Shown piece after piece: positions 39,301 through 48,544 of a stretch of DNA of 64,000 nt. Every line of letters starts with the position of its first letter. Within the stretch, counting starts at the first letter, position 1. The translations under genes were made by a program, and so were the position numbers. Below the pieces are notes generated by a model. It worked only from the letters and a program-made list of their open reading frames with translations. It did not search any database and was not told the DNA's origin. The stretch is taken from contig NC_092561.1 of the NCBI RefSeq assembly GCF_037975245.1, positions 8,554,001 through 8,618,000 of the forward strand, read 5' to 3'. The DNA is from Apostichopus japonicus. Its lineage: Eukaryota; Echinodermata; Holothuroidea; Aspidochirotida; Stichopodidae.

Positions 39301-41591
39301 GAGACCCTTTAAAATACAACATTATGTAACAAACCCAACAAGACTGTACTAATACAGGAAAAAATAACTGTGACTAGCAAGCAATGAAAATTACACATAC
39401 TGTATTTCAATACTTTTAACACTTAATTTAAAATTATCAGCAGATACTTGGATGATTTAACTGATATGTAAAATGCAGGCACACTGTAAAGCATGGAGAC
39501 CCTTTAAAATACAATATTATGTTGCAAACCCAACTAAATACTAATTGATACTTTTGGTGGAGCAGCTAAGAGGGGGGGGGGAGGAGGGAGAGACATAGAT
39601 GAGGTAAAATGAGGGGAGGGGGCCATGTGAGGATCGGAGTAGTCAGTACCCTGGATGTCACAGTACGGCTTGCTCTGTTGCACAGACTTTTACATGTACA
39701 TACATCGTACAAGAAAAGGTTCTAAAATGATGCAAAATGTGTCGAACAAAACCATTACCTCCGAAACACAACATTTTTTTATTTTCATTTGGGAGGATTG
39801 CTGTTTCACACAGGTTATTGATGACAGCTGGATTTAAACGAGACACAAACCAAACATCCTTCTTCAGCTTATCCTGTAAATCTTTGAAACCTTTCTCTTT
39901 GCTTTTCTCTTTGCTTTTTTCTTATATATATTCAAGGTGTTGACATTGGAACCAATGCCATTATTGCCAGTATTAGCTGGAATGTTATACAGAGGTTCAA
40001 TATTTTATATTGAGCATTTGCAAAACTCATCTCCAGTATATACTGAAAATAGACATTGTAATAAATAGAGAAAAAAAACAAAAAACTTGAAGGACATTGG
40101 AGCTTGGTGATGTCACATTTAGATTTGAACAACTGTCTCCAGCCTTGTGTGTGAAGTACTGTAAGAAACATTAAATCTGTTATATTACCCAAATGGAATA
40201 CAAATTTTCGTAGCTGTTTTGGGAAATTGTTTAAATGACAGTTACAGAACAGTAACTCTATCACATAGACCAATCATAATGGTTGAAAACATACCAAGCC
40301 TTCTCTTTTGAAATGTTGCAGTAGTTGCTAGACTGTAGACAGGGGTCTGAAGTTTCAAAGTATCAAGACTAGGCTTTCTCACATGACCTTTACTTCATTC
40401 TACCCCCCCCCACCCCCTGGTCATCAATTGGTAACTTGTGATGTAACCACAGTCAAGTGTGCAAAATTCAAAATGCTCGGTTGCTCCTGGGGCACTACAG
40501 TTCACCACCACACATGTCCACTGGAGGACTTCCCAGAGGCTGCATCCAAACACCAGCCCGTGGAACTATATTTACAAGTTACCTCGCAGGTCCCAATCAA
40601 TACACATTTATACAGAACATGGGTAATGACAGGCAATGGACACTAAACATTGTGTGCCTCCTAAGCACACAATGTAATTATATGGCCAGGGCTCGAACCT
40701 GCTATCCTCAGATCACAAGTCCATTCCCCATTAGCCATTTGACCACAGAGCTCTTTTGGTGGTCTAACTTTTTCATTTCCTGGAAACAGGAAGTATATAC
40801 TTGCTAACATTCCAGATCTATGATTGTATGTAAGGACATTAATGTGCTGGTAATGTACACCTTCTATACTACCTAGCATTTTTCAGCATATATAACTGCA
40901 ATGATAAACTCCATTGCACTGCTTCCAGAGTTGTAGTACAGCAGTTACTGACCATGTAGCTTGGGTTCACCAAGTTTGTCTTGCATAAAGGATGACTTTG
41001 TGCCCAGATTCAGAAAGCCAGAAGTGCAAATGTATGCAATTGTATTTTAATATTTACAGGCCTAGAAATTCATAATTTTAAGCCACTCGCTAAAAAATGC
41101 CATCTGTGCATAAAAATTATCTACTAGATATATCAGATTCCCCCTTGCAGTTTCTTTCAGTTGGTAAAAATGCAACATTAAATTTGCTTTGGCAGAAGGA
41201 AAAAGTTATACTGGGAAACGGCCGAATCCACCAGGCATTTAGCCATTAAATAACCTGCAGTTTGAGGCCTAGTAGTTGGTTTATAATACCTGAAGGGTCT
41301 CTTAGAACTATCTTTGTAAAGAATTAATAAAGGTCTTGAATTTAGATGAAGTCAGACTTTTTAAGAGCATGGTAGGACATCGGGGGGGGGGGGCAGTAGT
41401 TTCCTTGGGCTGGGTACTCTGATACCAAGCTGACAAATGCTAAATAATGATGACCTTGGCCACATCATCTGCAATAAAGAAAGCAATAAAAAATCATGGT
41501 TTGTAATTAAGTTACCTGTGTTTGCCCCTGTCACAATAAATGTCCTCTCCTCGGGGATCTCATCTTTTTGTACACTCAACTTAGCTCCCAT
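18010..41591 (-). CDS. Short-chain dehydrogenase/reductase with charged insert in the Rossmann fold
   Basis: Nine coding exons: 41591-41516, 33967-33882, 29306-29103, 26860-26546, 24423-24264, 22030-21804, 21042-20904, 20150-20024, 18397-18010. They total 1722 nt, exactly 574 codons with stop, and every junction is GT-AG and in frame. Residues 21-28 are TGANTGIG (cofactor turn), CNGG is at 271-274 (usual NNAG), VSSS near 321-324, Y349-x3-K353 is the catalytic pair, HPGVVDTG follows at 378-385 and a YFSSCKP end segment near 431. This is a NAD(P)-dependent alcohol/carbonyl reductase fold closest to retinol dehydrogenases, DHRSX and WWOX. Residues 55-227 are a Lys/Glu/Ala/Pro-rich block between beta-2/alpha-C and LQFMPLDLASF. 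A second Glu/Lys-rich tail fills about 485-573. Removing both leaves about 310 residues, normal SDR size. The substrate cannot be told. Confidence 0.93.
18398..20023 (-). other. SDR intron 8
   Basis: No exon seen. Holds a 22-base C run (18614-18635) inside a short imperfect tandem of 'cacctgagactccgcccc'-like units (about 18570-18660); the rest is AT-rich unique-looking sequence. Confidence 0.5.
20024..20150 (-). CDS. SDR exon 8
   Basis: 127 bp, acceptor CTCATTCCAG, donor CG|GTGAGA (phase 2). Encodes FGRTSDDGAATTLSAALDEQ and KGPLYFSSCKPVQPS, the C-terminal Gly-x-Tyr-Phe strand region of retinol-dehydrogenase-like SDRs. Confidence 0.93.
20255..20530 (-). mobile_element. Dispersed repeat related to the SINE at 40383
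   Basis: Shares with 40430-40620 a diverged body: GTGTGCA-AATTCAAA, CTCCTGGGGCAC, ACAGTTCACCAC, GACTTCCCA and CTATATTTACAAGT. It begins with an AAT microsatellite and 'tatatagcgca', and lacks a tRNA-like head. Located in SDR intron 6-7 flank. Confidence 0.6.
20904..21042 (-). CDS. SDR exon 7
   Basis: 139 bp, acceptor TTTTCATAG, donor AAAG|GTCAGT (phase 1). Carries DVFSVHPGVVDTGF, the PG motif after beta-6 that lines the nicotinamide pocket. Confidence 0.95.
21360..21500. repeat. Purine-rich (G/A) tract in SDR intron 6
   Basis: About 140 bases almost wholly A/G on the plus strand, therefore C/T on the transcribed sense strand. It ends about 300 bp from exon 6. Confidence 0.7.
21804..22030 (-). 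CDS. SDR exon 6 (catalytic residues)
   Basis: 227 bp, acceptor CTTTTTTAG, donor CAG|GTAGGA (phase 0). Contains DGLESTFQINYLSHFLLT (catalytic Asn region), IINVSSSGHK (catalytic Ser) and KAYGNSKLF (Tyr-x3-Lys). Confidence 0.97.
22227..22545. mobile_element. hAT-type MITE, decayed copy
   Basis: Begins CAGGGGTGGGCAACC and matches the element at 3147-3446 in inverted orientation (TTTTTGAATGAATGGGCCAG, GACTTTCAAGCAATAGGTG, TAGTGCCGATAAA). The far end is eroded near 22540, so no target duplication can be confirmed. Lies in SDR intron 5. Confidence 0.82.
23464..23837. mobile_element. TTAA-flanked MITE, copy 2
   Basis: Bounded by TTAA, with ends AGGGTGTGAAGACTCGCGC and GGCGAGTCTTCAGTGCCT. It is the inverted counterpart of 7522-7886, sharing the internal 'atcgatcccagaaaatacacac' and 'aatctgacctagtttcgaatg' stretches. 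Lies in SDR intron 5. Confidence 0.75.
23791..24133. repeat. 171-bp tandem duplication overlapping the MITE end
   Basis: Two units with GCACGCGGTTTGGGGCGAG at 23803 and 23974, each followed by the same flank (TTTAATGAAAAGGACAG, GGCCAAATCCTTCATATTGG). The MITE terminus was duplicated together with its flanking DNA. Confidence 0.85.
24264..24423 (-). CDS. SDR exon 5
   Basis: 160 bp, acceptor TTTAATAG, donor AAAG|GTAAGT (phase 1). Encodes PEPEEEIPEL, then KLQFMPLDLASFKSVLEF and LPLNVLICNGGL: beta-3 with the conserved LDLAS and beta-4 with CNGG in place of NNAG, as in WWOX-like members. Confidence 0.95.
25224..25330 (-). repeat. Splice-donor-bearing dispersed repeat, minus copy
   Basis: On the minus strand: TAGTGCTAAAATAATACC ... 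AGTGCAATAGTAG ... GACAGGTAAGT. Related to the plus-strand copies listed below. It lies in SDR intron 4 in the sense direction and contains a perfect donor-like CAG|GTAAGT. Confidence 0.65.
25560..25625 (+). repeat. Splice-donor-bearing dispersed repeat, short copy
   Basis: GGTGCAATAGTAGAGTGTGG then ACAGGTAAGAGAGGAGC and AGTAAAT. Inverted relative to the copy at 25224. Confidence 0.65.
26546..26860 (-). CDS. SDR exon 4 (charged insert, second half)
   Basis: 315 bp, phase 0 at both ends, acceptor ATTTTACAG, donor GAG|GTATGG. Encodes 105 residues of imperfect KPAEEE-like repeats (EKPAEEEEKPAAAEE and similar), ending in an Ala/Gly/Glu run. It is strongly acidic and probably disordered. Antisense open frames over this exon are by-products of its composition. 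Confidence 0.88.
27188..27283 (+). repeat. Splice-donor-bearing dispersed repeat
   Basis: GCAGTGCTAAGACGTTCCAG, TAGGTACATGGGAAAGTGCA, GACAGGTAAGAGAGGAGCGA, AGTAAAT. Antisense to the SDR gene. Confidence 0.78.
29103..29306 (-). CDS. SDR exon 3 (charged insert, first half)
   Basis: 204 bp, phase 0 at both ends, acceptor TTCGATGCAG, donor AAG|GTACTG. It starts with AIDQMQEEN, which fits the normal alpha-C helix, then runs into a Lys/Glu/Ala/Gln-rich stretch (for example EREKQQKEAAAAKEEQEKKK) with strong single-helix or coiled-coil character. Confidence 0.88.
29651..29868 (-). mobile_element. tRNA-derived SINE, family 1, copy C
   Basis: Minus strand: box A-like TTAGCTCGGTGGTTAACACC (about 29839-29860), a decayed box B-like region, then the shared body to CCTGCTTGCAGGAGGATCT. 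Lies in SDR intron 2. Confidence 0.82.
31408..31503 (+). repeat. Splice-donor-bearing dispersed repeat
   Basis: GCAGTGCTCAAAGGTTCCAA, TAGGTAGATGGGAAATTG, GACAGGTAAGAGAGGAACGA, AGTA. Antisense to the SDR gene, in intron 2. Confidence 0.78.
31729..31949 (-). mobile_element. tRNA-derived SINE, family 1, copy D (best preserved)
   Basis: Minus strand: GGAGTGTTAGCTCAGTGGTT (box A TAGCTCAGTGG), then CCGAGTTCGAGTCACTCC (box B GTTCGAGTC), spaced as in a tRNA, followed by about 150 bp of family body ending CTGCTTGCAGGAGGATC. This is an RNA polymerase III promoter layout. It lies in SDR intron 2, same strand as the gene. Confidence 0.9.
32670..33058. mobile_element. hAT-like MITE (CAGTGGCGGAGC family), 8-bp target duplication
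   Basis: Begins CAGTGGCGGAGCTAGG and ends GGACGCTCCGCCAG, flanked on both sides by TCTGGGAG (32662-32669, 33059-33066). Contains a C run. A second copy is at 59160-59506. Lies in SDR intron 2. Confidence 0.9.
33116..33870 (-). other. SDR intron 2, proximal part
   Basis: Apart from a C run (33126-33138), AT-rich sequence with no repeat or exon recognised. Confidence 0.4.
33882..33967 (-). CDS. SDR exon 2
   Basis: 86 bp, acceptor TTCCCCCAG, donor AAG|GTGAGT (phase 0). Encodes IGYHTSKKIAQLGGRVIMAC then RSEEKAKK, completing TGANTGIG and carrying beta-2 with the ACRSEEK segment typical of NADP-preferring retinol dehydrogenases. Confidence 0.93.
34146..34262. repeat. G/A-rich tract in SDR intron 1
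   Basis: About 115 bases of GGGG/GGGA runs on the plus strand (C/T on the sense strand), 180 bases upstream of SDR exon 2 in transcript direction. It has the run pattern of a G-quadruplex-prone or triplex-prone tract. Confidence 0.7.
34512..34612 (+). repeat. Splice-donor-bearing dispersed repeat
   Basis: GCAGTGCTAAAACATTCCAA, TAGGTAGATGGGAAAGTGCA, ATAGGTAAGAGAGGAACAAA. Antisense to the SDR gene, in intron 1. Confidence 0.78.
35815..35905 (+). repeat. Splice-donor-bearing dispersed repeat
   Basis: TAGTGCTAAAATAATACC, GAAGGTGCAACAGGTAAGAG, AGGATCACAGTAAAT. Abuts the decayed hAT element at 35905. Confidence 0.72.
35905..36376. mobile_element. Decayed hAT-like element
   Basis: Starts CAGGGTGGGCAACCTTTTTG and ends GGCCACAGGTCGCCCGCCCTG, resembling the CAGGGGTGGGCAAC family ends. 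The flanks do not show a clear 8-bp duplication. Confidence 0.6.
36714..36804. repeat. 31-bp tandem repeat, three units
   Basis: Units start AAATAGCTTAATCC or AAATGGCTTGATCC at 36714, 36745 and 36776, each ending TAGCTAGCT. Confidence 0.9.
37505..37613 (+). repeat. Splice-donor-bearing dispersed repeat, diverged
   Basis: GTGCACAGTGTTAAAAGATT, GAGGAGACACGTAAGCGAGG, AGCGAAGTAAAT. A further fragment (GAGGAGACAGGTAAGCAAG) is at 37878-37900. Confidence 0.65.
39176..39545. repeat. Diverged tandem duplication, about 190 bp
   Basis: Both halves contain GCAATGAAAATTA, AAAATTATCAGC, AAATGCAGGCA, AGCATGGAGACCCTTTAAAA and CAAACCCAAC. Confidence 0.85.
40383..40756 (-). mobile_element. tRNA-derived SINE, family 2
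   Basis: Minus strand: GAGCTCTGTGGTCAAATGGC (box A-like) and GCAGGTTCGAGCCCTGGCC (box B matching GGTTCGANNCC) about 45 bases apart, followed by a body shared with 20255-20530. Confidence 0.78.
41516..41591 (-). CDS. SDR exon 1 (start codon, cofactor motif)
   Basis: Start ATG at 41589-41591 in good context (A at -3, G at +4). Encodes MGAKLSVQKDEIPEER then TFIVTGANT; the Gly codon is split by the intron (phase 1, donor G|GTAACT). MGAKLS fits the N-myristoylation pattern MGxxxS. A strong acceptor (TCTCCTTTGCAG) just above 41615 implies a 24-nt 5' UTR here and an upstream non-coding exon. Confidence 0.9.
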
Positions 41592-41615
41592 CTTGCTTCA
41601 AATACCAAAGTTTAT
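41592..41615 (-). other. SDR 5' UTR segment and its acceptor
   Basis: 24 nt between a strong polypyrimidine/CAG acceptor (41616-41640) and the start codon, indicating that the transcript begins in an unseen upstream exon. Confidence 0.6.
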
Positions 41616-42009
41616 CTGCAAAGGAGAATGAAAAAGAAATAGATATCTAGAGTATACATGCTAATTATGCAGAGTTTTCAGTACCCACAAAGCAGGGAAC
41701 AATTTATCCAGGCTAGCATTGCAAAATGCTATGGAAAATGGTCAAATTGCTATACAATTAAGTGCAAATATGTATAACAGTGTCTGTACACACAGGAACC
41801 CATAATATTTTATAAGAGACAAAATTCAGTGACTTCAAAACTGCCACATAATATTTGAAATATAAATGATTCCCTTCTACGGTGAATTTACTCTTGTACC
41901 CCAAGGTACACACTAAGTATGAAGTTCATTACAGCTTTCCATTTGCAGTAAGTCATGCTTATAATAAAGGTTTGTTTTCAAAATTATTGCATTTACCAGG
42001 TTTTCAGAC

Positions 42010-42230
42010 TTACTTGACCTCCAGGCTCCAATGACCTTTCACCACTACAAAAAACAAAGGGGACAACAGCATTTCTTGCAGTCAATATTAAGTGTGCATC
42101 CACTTGTACAAAGTTTACCAACACTTTGCTTGTGAAGTTATGAAGTTCCTAGACTTTGACTTCCAAAAAACAATAGGGCTCTTCTACCCCTCCTGTAGTC
42201 AGGATTGACACACAAAGTATGAGATTTCAA
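42010..42230. repeat. Dispersed repeat fragment
   Basis: Contains 'aatagggctcttctacccc' and 'cacacaaagtatgag', shared in diverged form with 57110-57260 and 61960-62120. A family of this type is common in marine invertebrate genomes (recalled, not checked). Confidence 0.5.
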
Positions 42231-44423
42231 TAACTGCATACTTAAACTTTAAGTACAGTACTTACAAGCAAATACACACCATCACATAGATTCCACAAAA
42301 CATACAAGAATGGGGATTTATCAGAGATGACACACATGCCCTCGACAAGGAATCAAAACTTGCACAGACTTTAAAATTTACCAGTATTTCCCTCAAATGT
42401 TACTATGCTGAAAATTGCTTAAAAAGTTCCCAAATATTCTCTTGATGGTCTACTGTAACTTCTCGGTTCTTATAGGGTTTTAAATTTTATTTTCCAAGAC
42501 ATTCAAGTGAAATCAGACACTGCCTTACAGTGATAGAATATGGGGGTGAGGGTAGAATTTAGAGCAATAATCATTAAAGTGTAGGAGAAAGGTTGACCCT
42601 TGAACTTGATTTTCTTTCTAGCATATCTGATCATGAAACTGATAACATTTGCTACTTTTACACCTGAACTGTGAAACCACTTTCAATATCATGATATTAC
42701 ACAAAGCAAAGTCTATACCTATATACAGTACTTAGTACAGTAGGTCTACTCATATCATATCATGTGATGACGATGATGATGCAATCCAAATTTGTGAGGA
42801 AAGTAGAACAAAAATTTACAAAGTTGGCAGGTTTCATATCTGACAAGTTTATGCACACAATGGAATATTTCTACTACTATAAACCACATGTGAAAAGCAC
42901 CTGATGTGTTTACTGTATGTGTACACATTACGAAAATGTTGCAACTTGATGAAAAAAGCAATCTTGAAAGCTTAACACTTTTATTCTTTATCGGCTTATC
43001 GCCGTTCTTACACACTGAAATTGAAATTAATGCATGGAAAAGAACAGAATACAACTTTTAAGAAAGGATTCCCATGACAGGCTGTTAGGATTTTGATTTT
43101 TGATTTTCACTACTGCTTGATTTTTCTTTGATAGGCCTAGAGGTTTCTTTCTTTCCTCCATTCTCTATAAATTTACATTTTCAAATATTCTAGTCATGTA
43201 CACGTGCGATACTATTCTAATATTCCTTTCTTCAAGTTCAAGCCACGCCAAGCCTGTTTCTTTTACAGTTCTTCAACGTCATCAAGTTTCAATCATTAAT
43301 CCGTTAGAAAGTAACATTATATAATTGATACCTGATACCAGTTGAGATATATTTCAACCTGTTTGGAAAGGTAGTGTGCCAGTACTGTACCATATGCCAG
43401 CATCTAGTTTCAGTCTATGTACATACATGTATGATGTACAGTACAGTATGTTAAACTACAGTATACATATGTACAATGCATAAATGCATTGTAGTAAAGA
43501 AGTGTACTTGATCCAGAACATGCCCATGAAAGTTTATGTTGACTCTAAAAGCCTCATTAAACAAACACGATTCGTGAATCAAGCCCCTAAAGTACATCAA
43601 ACAACAGGTGGAGTTAATTCTGTAGAATGGGGCTGGTTGACCCATAATTGAGCAAATGGAGGTGCAGTACTATGGAATCAATTCAGTCAATTTGAGAATG
43701 TTTTGTACAAAAGCTATGAACCGTTTCTTTGCCCCAAAAGATCATTGAAAGACATAAGCTAGTATTGTATAACGGAAGAGGGTCATGGGGGTGGTGGGGG
43801 GGGGTTGGGCAGTGCTAAAAATGTCACCAATTTTGGCTGGCTAGGTACAGTAGATGGTGATTTGAGCTGAGACATAGATCAAAGAGAATCGTGAAGTAGA
43901 TTCACTTCTGTCCATGATATTATTTCCCTCGGTGTAAGCTGTAGGACAGGTCCTGTACGTTCGCGCCAAAGAAAATATTGTACGCTTGTAGACTATATTG
44001 ATGTTTTGCCTTCCAAAGATAGCTTTACAAACATACCTGCATCTCTTGCCAGTCATGTGACACTAATAAAACACTCATACAACACAATGACAATGTTGTT
44101 GTCATGCAGGGTTATACTGAAGAACACTTCATGTGTTTCTGTGTACATACATACAGTACATAACACTTGTATACATGGTGAGAGTACTTATCTAACAACA
44201 ACCTGCTGCTTACATAAGTTTGTCAATGTGTACTTCACACAAATATTACACCTCCTAAAGCAGCCATTTTGTGTTGATTTTGATAAATATTTTTTGCTTC
44301 TGTTCTACTGTATATACTATATAATCTCACATCAATGGAGTTCAGTGGCTTGAATCTACTACATAGCCAAATTTCATTTCAAATAGTGAAGTAAAAAGTT
44401 TAGCATTTGAAAATTTCTGTGTT

Positions 44424-44479
44424 GTTTAATTTGTGTTTAATTTGCGCTTAATTTGCATTTAATTTGCGTTTAATATGCG
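44424..44479. repeat. 11-bp tandem repeat, five units
   Basis: Units of the type GTTTAATTTGC/GTTTAATTTGT in a row. Confidence 0.9.
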
Positions 44480-45365
44480 TAAAATGAACTACCGTAGAAG
44501 GTGTGTGGATGACAAAATGTTCAGGATTGAATCAAATTCTATATACTGTATACAACCTACTATATCTTCACTAACAAGTAGATCTTTGGATTGGTTGCAA
44601 AATATATGCATGATAGCCAACACACCACAGAGTAGAAAATATAGTATACTTATCTCTTTAAATATAGGAAATTCCTTTATAATTAATATAAATTCAAAGT
44701 TACTGTACTTTACAGTGGTCAAAAGGTTATTAGAATAATTGTTCACCATGTCAAAGAATGCAGCTTTTCAAATTCAGTCACTAGGTTTGTGGCAATTTCA
44801 AGGACTTTTGCGGTCTAATCTATTTATTTGGTATGAATAATATTGTCGTACTAGGGGTAACAACAATAGAGATTAACAGAGTATTGAATCTGTTCAAAAA
44901 TTTGACTTCTTTGACACAAAAGTGACTCATCAATATGTACAGTATAGTATTATATATCTAGGTTAATATTCATCTTTATAAACCCACATATTCTATGGTA
45001 GAAGAAAGGTTTCACAACTAGGCAGCCAAAACTTTTTGAACCTAATCAACCCATGCCATCATCTGACATTTTAAATTGGCTGTGAATACTAAATTAGAGC
45101 AACAAATAAAACTTCTTCTGCCTATTTAACATAGCATTTTTATCTAATTAATTGTTAGGCTGATTGACATTATGATGTTTAACAACACTTTTCGAGAGGA
45201 AAATGTACCCCCCCCCCCCCTCTAGGTGTGCTCATGCCCTCCAGTGTCACAAACCAGTTACTGCCTCACACATGAGAAATCCCTGAGAAAACCCAGGTAC
45301 TTACTGTAATATACTGTGTACACATTATCTACTGTGACTGAATAAAGCAGCCTCCACTGGGATAA

Positions 45366-45480
45366 ATACATATAATGGAAGTAAACGACATAGGCAAAAG
45401 AATATATATAATTGAAATTGTAGTGAGTTGGAAAATCCAAGATAATGAAAAACTTCCAGCCTCAGTTTTTCACTGTTCTG
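45366..45480 (-). mobile_element. SINE family 3, body fragment
   Basis: Shares AATTGAAATTGTAGTGAGTT, GGAAAATCCAA and AACTTCCAGCCT with 49352-49500. The tRNA-like head is missing. Confidence 0.65.
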
Positions 45481-48400
45481 TAGGGAATAATTGATATCCA
45501 GTATATCAAATTTATCAAATTGCTATACAAGGCAAAATACATGTACAGTACAACAGCTTTTGTTTACAAAGAAACCACAGTATTTTAAAAAAGAGCCTTC
45601 AGCATAGCTACACAAAATTTAAAAATTAAACCATAAAACTTTTCCGAGATATCCTGAATTTTTTTATGAAATGCTACTTAAAGTATGGAGCGTATACATA
45701 CATAAGCTTTAACTGTTTCACAATAAAGTGACAAGTTGGTGAAAGCTGCTGTTATTTGGATGCCATTTGCCAAAGTATTCACGACTAAAAAGAACCTTGT
45801 TTGCATAGTACACAACCAATATACTGTACACACTACAGCTTCACAAAACAAAATGCAAATTCATGCTAACTACAGTAAAGCAGTTAAAAACTACATGGTA
45901 AATGACCTATAGTGCTATCAGAGAATAAGTTTGGTTTTTACAGTTTGAGATTAATTTGAAGAAATCGTTTCTTTGTTTTATTTTTTGGTGTGCATTGGTT
46001 ACCATGTACTATGTAGTGGAACTACTGTCTCAGAATAAGTATCACAAGTGAACAGTGAATATTTACTTATCCTTGCAAACCAAAAATAATATTACAACAT
46101 AAATGATAGTTATTACACTTCCTGAAACATGAATGAAAGAAACTAAGTTAAACAAAATTCATTTTGCATGATAAAAGGTGTCTTTGTTCCCAATGTTAAA
46201 AACTACACAGGCACTAAGCTAACTCTGAAGATGATGGAAGATACCATTATACCCTACATTAGGGGTCGTAAAATGTTTTTCAGAAAGAAATGACACATGC
46301 GCATTCATGGTCTCTTAATTTTCTGTAAAATGAAAAAAAAATTACCATCCAAACATAAGAAATTTGGTGTAAAATAAAGAATCCCACATGGCAGGTGTTT
46401 AACCATGTAATATGTTTTGGCTCATCGTGGCTATAATTTTGCCACCGAATAGTCACGCTAATTACCCTAGTTCGTAACAACGATGAACATATCTCCTTTT
46501 ATAATGACAGGAATAGATATACACCACGAAAATCTGAAAATAAATCAGATTTACAACCAATTATAGCAAAAAGTCCAAATGGTATTGATTTGTGGCAAAG
46601 GTTTGGTGATGTTCATTGGTTTTCAATGTCTATGCTGCAACTGCTATAAAGATTTTAGAGATATTGGCATGGTACAGACTACAGTATAGAATTAAGTAAC
46701 TAAAAGATTCCAGTTCTAGCAAAGGTAAGACTTTGATCAATGACAACAGAAAACAAACGCTATAGGATTTCATACATTAGGTAAATCGAACTGTTCTCAT
46801 TCACAATATATTTGGATGGTCCTTGTCTGTGATAATGGTATGCCTGCTTTCACGTGATATGACTTACTAGTCTTGTAGTACTAGTACTACAGTGTAACAG
46901 TAAAGTGTAGGCTCCACAAATATTGTACATAGACCTAGCACATGTCATTACCTTTTACTCTCCTACTACTAGTACTAGGAGGGCGGGTCCATAAGTATTG
47001 TGAGTCAGAAACATCTGCAGAAAAAATACGGCTTGTCACTGAATATAAATTTAAAAGGACAATTCTATTTTACCTTTGCAATAATCCTTGGCTTCAACAC
47101 ACCTTGTATCTGACTCTTAATACGAGATATTCTCCAACATGTGGAATTCCGTTCTTTGTTATACTGTCGTCTGCAACAGCCGAACTTGTTAACGTTGGAA
47201 AACCGTGTAATAACTAATATAGGTATTAGTAAACAGGACGGATCTGACCGTTATAATAAACAGTAGATCGGCTAGACAATGTCATAGACGCATTTGAAGG
47301 CTACGAAATTTTTCTCTGTATTGTATCCGACGTGTGCGGAACCTGGGAAGTGGGCGGATTGGAAGGGGCGGATTGGATGGGGCAGACTGGATGGGGCGGG
47401 GAATAGGTGCGGAGAGCAAGGGGTTGGAGGGAAAGGGGCTAGGTGAAGAGGGATGGAAAAGGTAAGGGGTTTCAGGTGTGTTAGGGAGAATTGAATGCAA
47501 AATATGAATTGTGAATGGCCATCACTGTTGGTACTCTAATAGCCTGATAACCACTAGCAAGGTCTATGGTTGAAAAAACCCCTATTTAGTGTAGTTTCCT
47601 ACTACGCTGGCCTGCGTTTACAGTGTCAGAATATTGTGATGAGAAATCTTAGCTCATATAACCTCACCTCACCTTATTGGGAAATAAAATGACGTATCCC
47701 TTCGCTTTTGCTTCCTATCTATTTTTATGTTTGAGGTTGCCTATTCCTTAAATATGCAAATTTTCTCCCACCTTACTTCGTACTAATATACTTGACTGGT
47801 CATTGTGCATAGCGCAACTGACAAGTACAGTGTGCTTATGAGCTAAGCGTCAACAGATAAGGTATGTTGAAGAAATGGAATATAAATTGTACAAGCCCCC
47901 CCCCCCCCCCCGCTCCCATCGTCTACATTCTCTCACACGTACTCTACTAGCTAGGTATACCGTAGTTCACTTCAAACTCTAACTTCAATCCATTTGTGAA
48001 GTATTGCAGAAATTAATTCCGGCTCTTTAGCCGATTTCGATTGATATTATTTTTAATGAATAGCTGATGTCTATTTGTAGTAATTAATTTTAACTGATAA
48101 CGAAACCGAGAAAATTGAAAATTGGAACACGGTTGTTACAGTGACACCACCACCATTCATAACATTTTTTCTGCTAAATTGGTCAGGCTAAAAAATTGTA
48201 TATTTATTGGAGTCACATGCGCTTGGACTTGCTTGCTTTGTATACATACAGCACTTAATTGTGACCTTAAAACGACCTGTTTATCACGCGCTCACTGTAT
48301 TGCACTGTTAGCGTCCACAGGTTTCATCATGCGTTATCCTCTTCATATTAACAATATTAAAATATTGTAGATACGCCGTTTGGACTTGTTTCGGCGTAGC

Positions 48401-48544
48401 ATTTGTATATGCATGGGTAATTTTTTTTAACAGAAAGTTGCTGTCCGCGGTGTGATACAGCAACAATGCGGAAGGGTGGAACATCACATGACCGTATACA
48501 GTTAGTTTACTCGTGCAGGAAGTACAATACAGCGTTTGCGGCAG

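Larger units (their letters stand above)
33968..41515 (-). other. SDR intron 1 (7.5 kb)
   Basis: No exon is credible. Contents: a G/A-rich tract at 34146-34262, donor-bearing repeats, a decayed hAT element (35905-36376), a 31-bp tandem repeat (36714-36804), a diverged 190-bp duplication (39176-39545), a SINE (40383-40756) and a G run (41381-41391). TACTGTA/TACAGTA words are frequent. Confidence 0.6.
41616..48544. other. Upstream flank of SDR, no gene resolved
   Basis: AT-rich sequence with many TACTGTA/TACAGTA words. Contains a dispersed-repeat fragment (42010-42230), a diverged donor-type repeat fragment (43808-43900), an 11-bp tandem repeat (44424-44479), a C run (45208-45219), a SINE fragment (45366-45480), a G-rich stretch (47345-47480) and a C run (47887-47901). 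A leader exon and promoter for the SDR gene should be here but were not identified. Confidence 0.45.
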
